A stretch of 64,000 nt of DNA from Cladophialophora immunda (lineage: Eukaryota; Ascomycota; Eurotiomycetes; Chaetothyriales; Herpotrichiellaceae), in contig NW_015622541.1 in the NCBI RefSeq assembly GCF_000835495.1, forward strand, positions 4,588,001 through 4,652,000. The letters run 5' to 3'. The number at the start of each line of letters is the position of its first letter. Position 1 is the stretch's first letter. Below are positions 1 to 11,760 of this stretch, piece after piece. Under the pieces are notes generated by a model, which was not told the origin of the DNA, did not search any database, and saw only the letters and a program-made list of their open reading frames with translations. The position numbers were made by a program, and so were the translations under genes.

Positions 1-714
1 ACCCTCGACATGCACGTGCCGTTCAAGGCCGCCATTTGGGGGTGGGACAATGTTGGTCCGGAAGCTCAGCACCCTGTATGGAATGCGCTGCGGCAGGTTG
101 ACCAGAGAGTGTTTGGCACATGGACGTCCAAGGCGCAGAGAATCGCTTTGATGTACGTCTGCCAGACACTGATCCAATACCGAGAGAATCCGACTCGAGA
201 GAACCTGGAACGGGTGCCAGTCTTTCTACGGCCTAGGTATGCCTTCCCCACGACAGGGGGTCAAAAATGCGTTGCTAACCATCGCCAGACCATCACAAGA
301 AAGGGTGCAACACCCAGCGGTCATAGATTTTCTCATATGGTAAGTCTTTGTCCCCTCTCTTCCCTCGCTTCCAAAAAGGGAGACAAACGCTGATAGAGGT
401 CTGTGATGCAAACCAGGCCCGGACTCCGGGATCGACTCGTCTTCGAGCACAAGAAATATACGTCAACCGGCGACTTCTCAGCCGCATTTGTCGAGAACTT
501 CAACTTCTACTGGCCGTATTCAGACCGTGATATCTTCGCGTACAATCCGGTCCAGAACCGCTACGAAGTATCCAAGATCTTCCTCGAGTACGCGTACAAC
601 TTCAAGAACTGGACCATGAAGCCGGGCTTCTTCAAGAAGTTCCCCGAGATGCAGCACGACATCGCGGCTTTTGAAGGGACCATGGACTTTCCGAAGGCGA
701 GCTGGTCAACGTGA
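1..714 (+). CDS. bZIP-type regulator, C-terminal DUF3425-like domain (5' partial)
   Basis: Three exons: <1-236, 289-339, 417-714. The frame is open to the left edge, so the N-terminus (where the basic leucine zipper would lie) is outside the window. The visible part matches the C-terminal domain that follows the bZIP in many fungal factors: a helix with WTSKAQRIALMYVC, then RENPT, LRPRPSQ, and after splicing QHPAVIDFLIWPGLRDRLVF, then FYWPYSDRDIF and a closing NWTMKPGFFKKFPEM. The splice of exon 2 to exon 3 restores the conserved Trp-Pro codon pair, which supports both introns. The protein ends with a TGA at 712-714. Such proteins are presumed nuclear transcription factors; next to an SDR, a monooxygenase and a dehydrogenase it could be the local regulator, but that is inference. 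Family assignment is fairly secure, target genes unknown. Confidence 0.8.
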
Positions 715-1451
715 GAAAAGGGAGTCACCCATCTGGTGGGTTTCGCTCTTCGATAGACTGCCCCCCAAGTGATGCGTTTTCGGGTCCAAGATATCGGCAG
801 CAGCTCCGCGACTGGCCATACGGATCCGTCTCTCGCCGCCAGCGACCGATCAACTCGATGAGCGACGACCTAGGCAAGTCATGTGCAGGGACTGCTGGCG
901 AGGACTTCCACGTAAAGGGCACCTTGCGCACTACCTGCAATTATCACGCAGGAACACGTCTAGAACTAAAGGTGTACGAGGGCAGGTACACCTTAATCAC
1001 CTGTGTCGCCTGACCAAAGGAACTTGATGTGTCTCTACCAGACGACATCAGATGCTGCATTGAAAATTCACGCCTTCACAGCGCGATGAGTACGTGAGTC
1101 TCGTGCCGTCATGTCTGAAGAGGTGGCCAGCGTATACGTCAGCACGACAAAGGGAACTACGCCCTTAAACCGTCGACTGCGAATAGAGACAGGTCAGAGT
1201 GGACGGCAGATCGGAGCTCAGGATCGTGGATCCGAAGTCGGGAAGGGGTGGGAGCATGGGGTCTATGCTCAAACTAGTCCCATGTTCAAGAGCTGAAATG
1301 CCCATGTCGCCGATGCTGCGCTGTTGCTGCGAGGGAGGCACATATTTTTACACAAGCTCATCACATACAAGCAGCTACCATAAAGAAAGAGAGTCTTCAA
1401 GACGAACGCTCTTTAAAAGGCGCATGCATGATCTAAATGGACGAGATCTGT
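715..1451. other. Intergenic, no gene seen
   Basis: Region between the ends of two convergent genes. Short open frames overlap on both strands and none has a recognisable domain or plausible splice structure. I see nothing to annotate. Confidence 0.6.
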
Positions 1452-2711
1452 CTAGTATGTATTCTCGTTGATCGTAAAGCCTCTAGAAGTGGCATCAGGG
1501 TTAGCGACAAGGAAAATGAACCAATGTCAAGATCGCTGTCTACTTACCCATCGATGACAAGGTTATGTCCCACCACTAGGCTCATGCGCGGGGTGCTGAG
1601 GAGCACCACGACGTCGCCGATCTCGTCGAAGGTGGCCTTCCGGCCCTGCCGCGCTTCGTACTCCTCCCACGCCTTGGCCGCGAGCTCGCCGTTGCCTTGC
1701 TTCATGAAGGGGTCGAGCAGCTTGGTCAGGAGGAAGCCCGGCGAGACGGCGTTGATGCGGATGTCGTGCCGACGGGCTTCGAGGGCGGCCTGGGGTTGTT
1801 GGAACGAAGGGCGTTATTGCCGAGAGCGATGGCGGAGGGCGGGGCGGGTTTGGGAGTTATGATGGTAAGAGGGAAGGAAGCAAGTGCACTTACAGCTTTT
1901 GTGATGCCCATCACGGCGTGTTTCGACGCCGAGTATCCCGTCGTGCCAGCGCCGGCCTGGATCGAATTGACGGACGCGCAGTTGACGATCGAGCCGCGTT
2001 GACGGGGTCGGCCTTCCTCGCTGTTTTGCAATGCCTCAGCCTTGGGGCCCAGGGGAATTTGTGAGAGAAGAGCAAGACAGCCAGCCTTCCCACTTACACC
2101 TGGATTGAGTCCTGCTTCATCATCTGCTTCAACTCATACTTGTTGCACAGCCAGACACCGACGGTGTTGACCTCGATCACTCGCCTCCATTGGTCCGTGT
2201 CGGTGTCCCACGTCTCGGTCAGGGGCCCGATAATACCTGCGAAGTTGCTGGGTGGCTCTCTCAGTTGTGCTCTTTGGAGTCAAACTACCCACTGGCAGGA
2301 TTTTTCGGGGCAAAGGAGACAGAGGGTGTACTGACGCTGCATAGTCGATACGTCCGAATTCTTTGACTGCTTCGTTGACTGCTCGTTCTACGTCCTCCTC
2401 CTTGGTCACGTCGGCCCGGATGCATAGCACCTATGACGTGAGTCGGGATGATTAGAATTGATTTGGAGCCTTCCTTATCCCTTTTCGTTGCATTGGGTTT
2501 TGACCTTCACAGTAGCAGCTCTTACCTTGGCACCGTATTTCTCAACAGCTTTCTTGCCCTCCTCGAACGTCGCCTCATCCTGGATGTCAACCAAGCAGAC
2601 GCCTTTGGCACCCTCCTTTGCGAATGATACACCAATGGCGTTCCCTAGCCCTCGCGCACCGCCAGTGACAAAGGCAATGCCAGGGGCAACTGGTCCCGAG
2701 CGAAAGGCCAT
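1452..2711 (-). CDS. Short-chain dehydrogenase/reductase (classical SDR)
   Basis: Six exons on the minus strand: 2711-2526, 2430-2336, 2247-2100, 2034-1894, 1789-1548, 1482-1452; the sum gives 280 aa. The Rossmann glycine motif TGGARGLG is at residues 16-23. AANFAG at about 93-98 replaces the usual NNAG. The catalytic Ser is in NCAS (about 164) and the YSASK catalytic motif is at 177-181. A C-terminal INAVSPGF segment and a closing VIDGGFTINENTY fit family length and ending. It should be a cytosolic NAD(P)-dependent oxidoreductase acting on an alcohol or ketone; substrate cannot be read from sequence. It is divergently transcribed from the Baeyer-Villiger monooxygenase gene, sharing a 757-nt upstream region, which suggests co-regulation. 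The exon 3/exon 4 acceptor could also be 6-9 nt away (in frame); other junctions are firm. Confidence 0.88.
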
Positions 2712-3468
2712 CTTTGCCGAGGCTTAGAGACAGAGCTGCTATCGCGAAGTATTGGCTGTCTCGCAGATCGTAAAACGTGCAAGGCTCCTGGAATTATGTC
2801 GCTGGTGAACGGAGGTTGTACAGATTCATCAACGAGCGAGCAACCAGTATCTCTCTCTTTCTCTTACCATCCCTATCAGCATCAGACTCACCAAGCAATG
2901 ACTGCGCACAAACAGCATGGGGCAACACACCTCCAACCACTCTCTCGTGCCTAGGTTGCCCCAACTGGGGCACAGCCTTGTTGCCCTCCAGGACTCGTCC
3001 CCGCTTTCTCCACATGCACAACTAGGAGCTGAGGGTGTTCCGCTTGCCCTCGCCTCTAGCACTTGTATGAACCTCGGATGGGAACCCAACCTTTAGTGCT
3101 ATCACAGGAAGTCATGTCACTTGCTGTCCCGCGGTTTTCCCATATAGGCCCGTCCACCATTTGGTTGAACCACACGGCACGCCGGCAACCTCTTTCCAGT
3201 GGCGTGAATTGGCGACCTGTCAGAAAATGCTGAATCACAATAGCTTCTTGAGTCTTGACGATACTTGCCAAGTCATGGAGTAGTGTTGACCCCTTGTGCG
3301 GGGCAGTCAAGCTGAATGAAAGAAAGACCCAAGGGAAGCTTCCTGGGAGGGTTTGCCGAAGCCCATATAGAGTGGCGAATGCGGGTGGTTGTTTGAACCA
3401 ATTTGAGATTGTTACCCCTTCCTTGCAGTCGTCGTGACTCCTTGATCCCGCCTTCGGTTCTATCCAAC
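2712..3468. other. Shared upstream region of SDR and monooxygenase genes
   Basis: Divergent promoter region between two redox genes. Small open frames on both strands look spurious. I could not pick out a convincing activator site or TATA box. Confidence 0.5.
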
Positions 3469-5564
3469 ATGGTGAGTGAGCTCGGTTACAAGGTTGAGCC
3501 GCAATGGCATTCGAAACCGAATTACATTCGGGTGATTTGTGTTGGCGCCGGTGCTGCAGGCCTGCTGGTGGCCTACAAGATGAAGAAAGATTTCAAGAAT
3601 TACGAATTCATCTGCTATGAGAAGCTCGTGCTCACCTTCCGTCATGCATAAAAATGCCAGCTGACGGCTCCAAAGGAATTCCGGAATTGGCGGAACATGG
3701 TTTGAGAACCGGTATCCAGGTTGCGCCTGTGACGTTCCCGCACATGCATATACCTATTCATTTGAGCCGAATCCAGAGTGGTCGAGCTTTTATGCCTATG
3801 CGCCCGAGATCAAGCAGTATTTCGAGAAATTCGCGGACAAGTACGATCTCCATCCGTCCATAAAACTCAATTCCAGAGTTCAATCGGCAACTTGGGTCGA
3901 GGACAAAGGCATCTGTTAGTCCACACGAAATGACGATGACTCCCCAGGAACTGACCTTAGATAGACGAGGTTGAGGTTGACGCTGGGGGGCGTAAGATCA
4001 ACGACTGGTGCCATGTCATTATAAACGGCACCGGTTTTCTCAACGACTGGAAGTGTGAGTCCGCCTCTTTCAGAAACAAAAGTGAAATATTGACCACCTG
4101 GCAGGGCCAAAGATCGAAGGATTGCATGACTTCGAGGGAAAGCTTCTTCACAGCGCAAATTGGGACACATGTACTTTTTCCATTTGCCGCCGACCTTTTT
4201 CATGACTGACTTTGCCAGCGGTTGATTATACGGACAAGACGGTCGCAGTAATTGGAACAGGGTCGTCCGCCATTCAAATCGTGCCCCAGGTCCAGAAGAA
4301 AGCGAAACACCTGATCACATTCATGAGATCTGTGACCTGGATTTCTCCACCCGTCGGGGCCCAAGTTCTTGAAGAGGACAAGAGCCATTCATCAGACTCG
4401 AGTCAGACCCAGGCTCCCCAGGCACAATACTGGTACACCGAAGAGGACAAGAAGAAATTTCGCGAAGATCCAGAAGCCTTGCTTGAATACCGAAAGAAAC
4501 TCGAATCTAGTGTCAACAATCTGTTTGATATGTTTATCGCCGGATCGGAAACATCCAAGTGGGCCGAAAAGCTGATGCGAGAGGAAATGCACCGGCGGAT
4601 CGGACCAGGACATGAGGAACTCAAGGAGAGATTGATTCCAAAATGGGCACCTGGCTGTATGTCGAATGTGACGCTTTGGGACCGACTTTTGACAATTTGA
4701 ACAGGCCGAAGAATAACTCCTGGTGATGGCTATCTCGAGGCTTTGGTCAAAGACAGTTAGTATGCCCGACATATCGTCGATATCGGCTAATCGAGCTGCA
4801 GACGTGACGCCAATCCATAACGAGATCGTCAAGGTAGTGCCCGAAGGACTGATCGACGATGCTGGTCGTTTGCACAAGGTCGACATCCTTGTTTGCGCGA
4901 CGGGATTCAACCTCGCGTTTGCCCCGCCGTTCAAGGTCTTGGGAGTAAACGGCGTCAGTATGGCGGATGAGTTCAACCCCGAACCACATGTTTATCTCGC
5001 CCTCACAGTGCCCAAATTCCCCAACTATTTTGTTGTCAACGGTGTTCGCGGCAACTGGGCCTCTGGGACATCTCTTCCATCGCATGAAGTCCAAGTCGAA
5101 TACATCCTCCAGTGTATGAAGAGGATGCAGGAGGAGAACATTCGAGCCCTGGAAGTCAAAATGGAGCCAGTCAAGCAGTTGTATGAGCATATTGACGAAT
5201 GGCACAAAGGCTCTGTCTGGAACACGGAGTGCAAGAGGTAGGTCCGCAACGGATATCCGAATTAGACCCGTTAACTAACAAGGCCAGTTGGTATAAAAAC
5301 AATATCATCGGTGGTAAGCTGTGGATTTGGGGTGGTTCGGTAAGTAACAGGCGTCTCCGACGAGGACAAGACTGATTGTAATAGGCGCTCCATTACATGA
5401 AAACCATCAAGTTTGTTCGGTGGGAGCATTATGATTTTCGATATAACAACAAGAACATGTGGTCGTTCCTCGGCAATGGTCGTGTGGAGGCTGAAGTGAT
5501 GAAAGATACTTCAAGATTAGCCCCCTACATGAGAAACGAGGACGTACCTTGGACAATAGACTGA
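3469..5564 (+). CDS. Flavin-dependent Baeyer-Villiger monooxygenase
   Basis: Nine exons: 3469-3623, 3676-3914, 3965-4054, 4105-4170, 4219-4656, 4705-4755, 4802-5237, 5288-5339, 5385-5564; 568 aa. FAD-binding GAGAAG lies near residue 25, GIGGTWFENRYPG begins near 55, the BVMO fingerprint FEGKLLHSANWD (FxGxxxHxxxW) is at about 171-182, and the NADPH-binding GTGSSA follows near 196. A CATGFN motif lies in the C-terminal half. Expected reaction: NADPH/O2-dependent insertion of oxygen next to a ketone, giving an ester or lactone. The neighbouring SDR and zinc alcohol dehydrogenase could make the ketone. The first intron (3624-3675) appears to have a GC donor (GCTCGT), with a GCTGAC branch site and AAAG acceptor. 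If it were not spliced the conserved NSGIGGTW motif would be out of frame. The start at 3469 is the ATG nearest the FAD motif; an in-frame ATG at 3403 is less likely. Substrate unknown. Confidence 0.88.
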
Positions 5565-6007
5565 CTAACACGGTGTTGGAAATGTGCGTGTATACGCAGG
5601 CTGAACCTTAGTAAAGCAGAAGTATTGCCATATAGAAGGAAAGGCTTAATGTACACTTCACCAATTGTTATGTCGAATCACAATCGGCATGACACTCTTG
5701 TCCAGCTCCTGAAGTCAAAGAATGTTCTGCGGGTCGAAACAGTCATCGTAGTCTCACCAAACAGCATTCGTCATGACAATCTGGAATATTAGGAACGCCA
5801 CTTTGTTCAGGAAAATGTGGGGAAGAGTCGGCGCCGCACCTCGGTAGTCCCTGAATCAGTAGAATCTTCGTCAGGAACCAAGAATCCCTTCCATTGTTGT
5901 AGTGGTGCATATATCGGCGCGTTGAAAGTGCACAGTCTCACTACGTCGAAAGGGAAACCTGGCTTCAAATTTGCTTCGATCGATCACTAGCATCGAAAGA
6001 TCTTTAC
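5565..6007. other. Intergenic, upstream of alcohol dehydrogenase
   Basis: 443 nt separating two co-directional genes. It presumably holds the monooxygenase 3' UTR and the dehydrogenase promoter. No gene or clear element seen. Confidence 0.5.
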
Positions 6008-7259
6008 ATGATGAAAGCCGCAAGATACCACGGGCAACGCGATTTGAGGGTGGAGGAAGTGGATGTTCCACAGATCGGGGACGGTCAAGTCCTGGTCCAA
6101 GTCGAATGGTGCGGGATATGTGGCTCTGATTTGCACGAGTATCTGGTCGGTAAGTCGTAGTATCCAACAGTGACATCTTCGACACCTTGCCTGAACAATC
6201 GCCAGGACCGGCCGTTATCCCCAGGAAGGAGGCACCCCATCCACTGACTGGGGCAGTCCTGCCTGTGACGATGGGTCACGAATTTTGCGGTCGAGTGAGC
6301 AAGGTTGGCCCAAACAGCAAATTACAAATCGGCCAGGCTGTCATGGTCGACCCGCGAGTTTTCTGTTCCAGCTGTCATTCCTGCAATATCGGCGACACGA
6401 ATATTTGCAACAGTTGGGGCTTTTTGGGGCTCCAGTCCAATGACGGGGGAGGTTATTCGGAATACGTCGCAGTCAAAGAGGACATGTGCTATGTCCTGCC
6501 CGCTTCGGTGTCCTTGTCTGAAGCTGCCTTGATCGAGCCGTTGACGGTAGCGAGGCATGCAACAAAAAAGTCTGGGTTCGACGACTATCGAGATAAAACT
6601 GTTCTCGTACTTGGTGGCGGACCTGTTGGGCTAGCTCTAATCTTTGTGTTGAAAGCCTCTGGAGTCAAAAAGCTCATCGTGAGCGAGCCAACTGCCAAGC
6701 GGCAAGAACAGGCAGCCAAGTTTGTCGACGTGGTGTTGAATCCCAAGGAGGTCAATGTGCCAGAGAAATGTCGCGAGTTAACGGACGGTAGGGGAGTGGA
6801 TATTGTTTTCGATTGTGCGGGAATCATGCCAGGTCTCAAAGATGGTATGGATGCTCTTCGACGGGGCGGGACATACGTTAACGTCGCCGGATGGGAGAGA
6901 GAAGTATAATGACCCCATTCCCATCGGAGAGCTTCACATAGCTGACCAATCCTTGCAGTGCATTGTGCCAATGGGACATTTCATGTTGAAGGAGATTATC
7001 TTCAGGGCTTCAATGAGCTACACTGAAGAAGACTTCAAACAAACTGTGGACGAATTCGTGGCAGGTAAAGGCTCCTGCTTGAGATATCTTGACCTGTGAC
7101 TGATGTCCAGTAGGAAAATTCAAGGGTTTCGAGAAACTGGTTACGGCAAGAATAGCATTGGACGACGTCGTGGCGAAAGGGTTTGAAGAATTAGTCAACC
7201 ATAAAGATGATCACGTCAAGATCTTGGTAACGCCCAAGAGGGAGCTGTTGGCGCATTGA
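6008..7259 (+). CDS. Zinc-dependent medium-chain alcohol/polyol dehydrogenase
   Basis: Four exons: 6008-6149, 6206-6903, 6959-7064, 7114-7259; 363 aa, normal for the MDR family. Catalytic zinc ligands are in CGICGSDLH (Cys near 38) and GHEFCG. A structural-zinc loop CSSCHSCNIGDTNIC (Cx2Cx2Cx7C) is complete. The Rossmann motif VLGGGPVGLAL binds NAD(P). Overall it resembles the butanediol/sorbitol dehydrogenase branch, so it should interconvert a secondary alcohol or vicinal diol and a ketone in the cytosol. Two adjacent ATGs (6008 and 6011) could serve as start. It follows the monooxygenase on the same strand and, with the SDR, could feed or drain a ketone intermediate; that link is inference. 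Confidence 0.9.
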
Positions 7260-7343
7260 TAGGGCGATGGTGAATGGTGAATGGGTGAGGACAATTCGGA
7301 CTTGAGTTGACAGTCTGAAAGACACGAGAATTCATTGCCAAGA

Positions 7344-7356
7344 CACGTGACACGTG
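7344..7356. promoter_or_regulatory. Tandem CACGTGA E-boxes
   Basis: Two CACGTG cores at 7344-7349 and 7351-7356, starting 7 bp apart, both read as CACGTGA. They lie about 210 bp upstream of the G-patch protein start and just after the dehydrogenase stop, in a 305-nt gap. CACGTG is bound by bHLH factors such as Cbf1 in fungi. The sequence is plain; function in vivo is inference. Confidence 0.45.
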
Positions 7357-7564
7357 ACTGAAATGTGATTAGTCATTCAGTTGCTGGTGCTACGGGAAGG
7401 GCCGAGGCGGTGGGCCCAGAGACTTTTTTGTTTTCCGCAGTTCAAATTTCTTGCCTGAGTTGGTGTTGGGCATAGACAACATAAACGACCCTCTCAGTCG
7501 CTGATTTCTCGTGGGCTTTCTGAACTATGATACCACGGTGCTAGATCCAGCCACTTCCCCTTCC

Positions 7565-8506
7565 ATGGATGCCCATGCGCATCTTCTTTCCCTTGGCTGG
7601 GCAGGTCCTGGCCACTCTCTCGACTCGAGGCCTTACAAACAAAAAGGGCACCGAGGCCTTGCTTACGATCCCGCAAAGGTCGGCAATAACGGCGTCGGTC
7701 TGGTAAAACCTCTCTTGATTTCACAACGAAAGGGGCGATTCGGCGTTGGAAAGAAGGCGCATGAACCGCCGGCTGGGAATCAGTGGTGGCTTAAAGGATT
7801 CGAGAGTGCATTGGGGAACATCGGCAAGAGCGAGAGTGAGAGGAGTAGTGGCACGGCTACCCCGATTGCACACGACTATGGTGCTGGGAAACACGGCGGA
7901 CTCTATAGCTTCTTCGTCAAGGGACAAGAGATGGAAGGCACAATTGGTAAAGTTAGCGACATAAAACGAACTTCGAAGAAACGGAAGAGCGATGCCCTTG
8001 ACGATGGAGAACGGGCTGGTATTGCAGAACCCACGGCATCCAAGAACCGAGAAGCTGCGGCAGAATTCGAAGAAGCTGGCGCATATTTTGCACTGCGTGA
8101 CAAAGACGAGAAGCGTTGCAAGCGTGTGCAGAAACAGAATCCTGTTGCAGAGTTTGAACAAGTCGGCGAGTACCTCCAGGCAAGGTTGGAGAAGAAACAA
8201 AAGAAGCGGAAATCGCGAGTTGAGCCTGAGGTCACAGAGGTCGATACCCCGGTCGACGTTGACAGCGAGGGGCGGCCACCGCCGAATCGAGTAGAAACGA
8301 AAGAAGAGAGACGCGAACGGCGGAGACGACGAAAAGAGAAGAAGGAGCAAAAGCGAAATGCATTGGCAGATCTGGAAAACCCGCAGCAACCTGTCTTACC
8401 GAACGATGCCGTCACTGAAGGTGCGGGCGCCAAAGCTGAGCGAAGAGCAGAGCGGAAGCGCAGGAAAAGCGACAAGTATACTATCAAATCTCCGACAGGG
8501 ACTTGA
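7565..8506 (+). CDS. G-patch domain protein, TMA23-like (ribosome biogenesis)
   Basis: Single exon, 313 aa. It starts MDAHAHLLSLGW and continues with GPGHSL, then GLVKPLLISQRKGRFGVGKK and NQWWLKGFESAL, which is the layout of the short fungal nucleolar proteins related to yeast Tma23. The remaining two thirds are charged and low in complexity, rich in Lys/Arg/Glu, with KRKSD and RRERRRRRKEKKEQKR stretches that would serve as nuclear or nucleolar targeting signals. The ATG at 7565 fits the family start; the frame is open a little further upstream but has no ATG there. Probable role: a pre-ribosome-associated factor. The E-box pair above is its nearest upstream signal. I am sure of the family type, less so of direct orthology. 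Confidence 0.75.
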   Translation: MDAHAHLLSLGWAGPGHSLDSRPYKQKGHRGLAYDPAKVGNNGVGLVKPLLISQRKGRFGVGKKAHEPPAGNQWWLKGFESALGNIGKSESERSSGTATPIAHDYGAGKHGGLYSFFVKGQEMEGTIGKVSDIKRTSKKRKSDALDDGERAGIAEPTASKNREAAAEFEEAGAYFALRDKDEKRCKRVQKQNPVAEFEQVGEYLQARLEKKQKKRKSRVEPEVTEVDTPVDVDSEGRPPPNRVETKEERRERRRRRKEKKEQKRNALADLENPQQPVLPNDAVTEGAGAKAERRAERKRRKSDKYTIKSPTGT

Positions 8507-9581
8507 GAGCAAGTTGCAAGACATTGAGTGTGGAGTGCTCTGCGTGTGTGGTTACCGAATCCCTACTGTGTCTGCGAGATCTATCTTGATGCTTTTATGG
8601 GAGACGAGACAAAATCCATCTCTGTAGCGAATGAATTGATGACAGTCACGCATTCGAGCCGCCACGATGGCGCTTCCTAAAGGGAAATATGCGTGATGCG
8701 CGGCGGCAAGCGAAAGCGCAGCAGATTGACGCGCATATGCGGCACATCCCTTAAGGTTTCCAGTTAGTCTGATCTCGCGAATCTGTTTGATCACCCATCA
8801 CCTCGAGCAACAGAGATCGTCTTCTCGCCTCAGCACTTTGACAAACTGCTGTTGATCTCGTCTGCCACGGCGCCCAGTATGCTCCGCGCATTGGACCTCC
8901 TCTGAGCACCGATATTCGCTGTTTCCACGCCCCGAGAGTCAACCCCTCCCTCACCGTTACTATCGGCTGGGCTGCGAGAATATCATGAGCCAAAGAAGAG
9001 CTTGGGAACGCGCATTAAGGAAAATGACAAGAGGCTCCTTTTGACCAGCGCTAGATTCGGCCACGCCTGCTCGTGCCGAAGTCATGGTCGCCTTTTTGAC
9101 CTTCTGCCAGACGCCTTTTCAGGGCAGTTTCTTACTAGCTGAGGATGCAGTTTTGGTGCCTGATAAAGAGAAGTGCACCCAATTTGATGTGCCTACGTGG
9201 GGTGACAATATTGGTTCTAAGAGGTGAGGCTCAAAATACTTGCCGAACGCGAACCACCATCTACCACGACCCATTGTCCACGAGAACGTGGCTATTTACT
9301 TCACGCAAAGCAGCAAATGGTGTTGTCATCTAGAAATCTGCTTTGCCTTCACAAATGCACGCACTCTTTCCTATAGGGACTGGGGCCCGTTGTATCACAT
9401 CGGCACCAAAGAGCTTTAACAAATGGCTTCGGAAGAAGCGCTGCTCAACCTACATAATGCGGCGGCAGCCAGCAATTTTGTACATTTGAGGCATCTGAGA
9501 CATCGAAAGGACCGGCAACATCTTCAAACGATTTGTAACTCCTGCTGCGCTCTTCCCAAAGACTAAGATTTGGCTGGCATT
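8507..9581. other. Intergenic, no gene seen
   Basis: About 1.1 kb with scattered short frames, none with recognisable domains. It presumably contains the promoter of the first CorA-like gene. No tRNA or repeat recognised. Confidence 0.5.
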
Positions 9582-11760
9582 ATGAGGTACGTAGTGCAAC
9601 CAGCGCCGGACCAGCAGGAACTCCGGGCTTTGGCAAACGTCGACAGCGACCTGACTCTTTGGTCTAGTTCCTGGCTCCCGGAGTTCAATGGCCCTCGAGA
9701 TGGTTTCGATTATGAGAACGAGAATATAACCTATCTCACACGCCAGAGAAGGCTTGGGCAGGAGGGAGACTTGGCAGAGGTTTTCATGCTTGACCTAGAC
9801 GACACGGACGGTTATTCGTTCCAGGTCGACAGAGTCCGAAGCTTTTTGAATGGGACGACTGAGAGAACCATCCGACCTGATGATGCTGAAGACGGGACTT
9901 CTCTCCTTTATGGTGCCTGGCTGGACGAACGCTGTTATGAACGTGGCTCAAGGGCGTATTGCAATCCCCTTACCGCAGAAGGGCTCTCGCATCAATTAAC
10001 GAAACCACGATTCCGACGTCGAAGGCTTGATACAAAAACATCCTCAAATGCATCTACACCTCCTTTCTTTCACGGCCTCCGGCACCAAGCTTCTATCGGG
10101 AGTGTAGGTCTGAGGTGGGCCCTAGTACCATACCACGAACCGGATGCAGCGAGGCGTTTGATATTCATCACTGATTTGGATTCCGAAACTGCCACTGTTC
10201 TCATGAAAACTGCGTCGTATCATCAAGCGAGGCCTCTTCGTCACGCTCTCTACCACCACATTACTAGCCGGGCTCTTATTACTGTGAATATTTCGTCAAG
10301 ATTGCCTTCCAACTTTGAGCTGGCATTCCATATGCCGTTCTATGCTTGGCGAAATTCTCGCCGTGAAGACCACCGCACATGCACAGGCGGTGGACCGTTG
10401 AGAGAGACGTTGGATGTCTCATTCCTCAATCGGGAACGCGAAGATCCCCCTCAATTCCTCTGTAAAGCTCATTTTACATGTGTGATATCCGGATCAGATG
10501 ATCGGCATTGGGTTGCGTACTTCTTCGCCGATACCTATTTCGATGGTCAAGATGAGGCAAGGGAAACCGTCCACGAATACCACAAGGATAAGGATACCCC
10601 GGAGGGCATGAACGCAGATCCTTTGACCTACGGCAATACCGACGCAGACGTTGATCCGATCTGGGACCCACGAAAATACTTTCTGACCATATTCAGCTAT
10701 AGACTTCGACGAATAGCACGTGAATGGTCTCAGGTGGTGACGAGAGTTGAGGAAAGTGTCGTTGGTTTCCGGAAGTCCCACGACTGCCTCTTGTCGCGAC
10801 CAACAGATTGCCGGTCCTCCCAAGAGGATGCGGGTCACAGTGCAAATCTTCTTCGTTACTATGATTGGGTAACACAGACGGATGGCACATCAATGGAGTT
10901 GGAAAAGACGTTGGGGGAGATGGTGGATGCAAACGAAGCCTGGGACATCAAATATTCAGCTGTCTTCCACGGACTCCCACAATCGGGAGATGAGCCGATC
11001 TTATTACCTGAGATTAAAGCAATCTTCGACGAGTTGAAGTTGCTAAAGAAGCGGCTCACAGGGCTCCGTGTCAAGTGCAAAGCCCTTTCTAAAAAGGTAA
11101 GGCGAGCATCTTTCTCAATCTGAGAAAATGGTTGGTGGCGCGTTGCTAACTCCAATACCTCACAGCTTGCACTTCATCTCCAGCTAGAAGGAGTCAATGC
11201 TGGGAAAACACAGAACCAGCAGGGAAGAGACAATAATTACTTCTCCTGGATCATGATGGTCAGTTCCTCTCCAATAACAATGTAAGAGCAGCATGTTCCT
11301 GACTTGGATCCAACTGCCACAGATTTACGTCTCTCCAATGGGCTTCACTATCAGCACCTTTTCGATGCAAACAATTTCCTTTCCCCATGTTGGCTTAATG
11401 CTTCCATGGTTCATTTTGCTACTTTCCTTGTTCTGCTCCGTCGGATTCCTGGTGCATACAACAGTCTTCCGGCGCTGGCCGCTGGTCAAGTCTTGGATCT
11501 CCCAACTATGGATTTTGCAACTATGCATTGGGAAATACGATATGCCACAGCTGCTCCGATGGAGCAAGAAACCGCTGGATGATTTGGAAGCTGGTCCGCC
11601 GTGCGTCGTCACAGTTGATCCTTCATCTTGCAGTGGTCGCTGTAGCGAGCAGGAAACACAGGGCCCCTCATTACGGGCAGTTTCTAGCGGACTGAACATT
11701 GCGGACCAATCGGTACGCAGGAGATCTCTGCCCGGAGTACAAGTGAACGGTCAAGCCTAG
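9582..11760 (+). CDS. CorA-like C-terminal membrane protein, paralogue A
   Basis: Three exons: 9582-11096, 11166-11258, 11323-11760; 681 aa. I do not know a characterised member. A long soluble N-terminal part carries motifs shared with the gene at 14522: RRLIFITDLDS, a LRHALYHH segment, FELAFHMPFYAWR, VSFLNRE, DTYFDGQDEARE and NADPLTYGNTDADVDPIWDP. The C-terminus has a predicted hairpin: FSWIMM at about 531-536, IYVSPMGFTISTFSMQ after the second intron, then a hydrophobic LMLPWFILLLSLF stretch. This resembles the two-helix end of CorA-type ion transporters but with FSMQ where CorA has GMN. Both splice sites restore the alignment to the paralogue exactly. It may be a plasma- or vacuolar-membrane protein; transport of an ion is only a guess. 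The start is the first ATG of the open frame. Confidence 0.75.
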
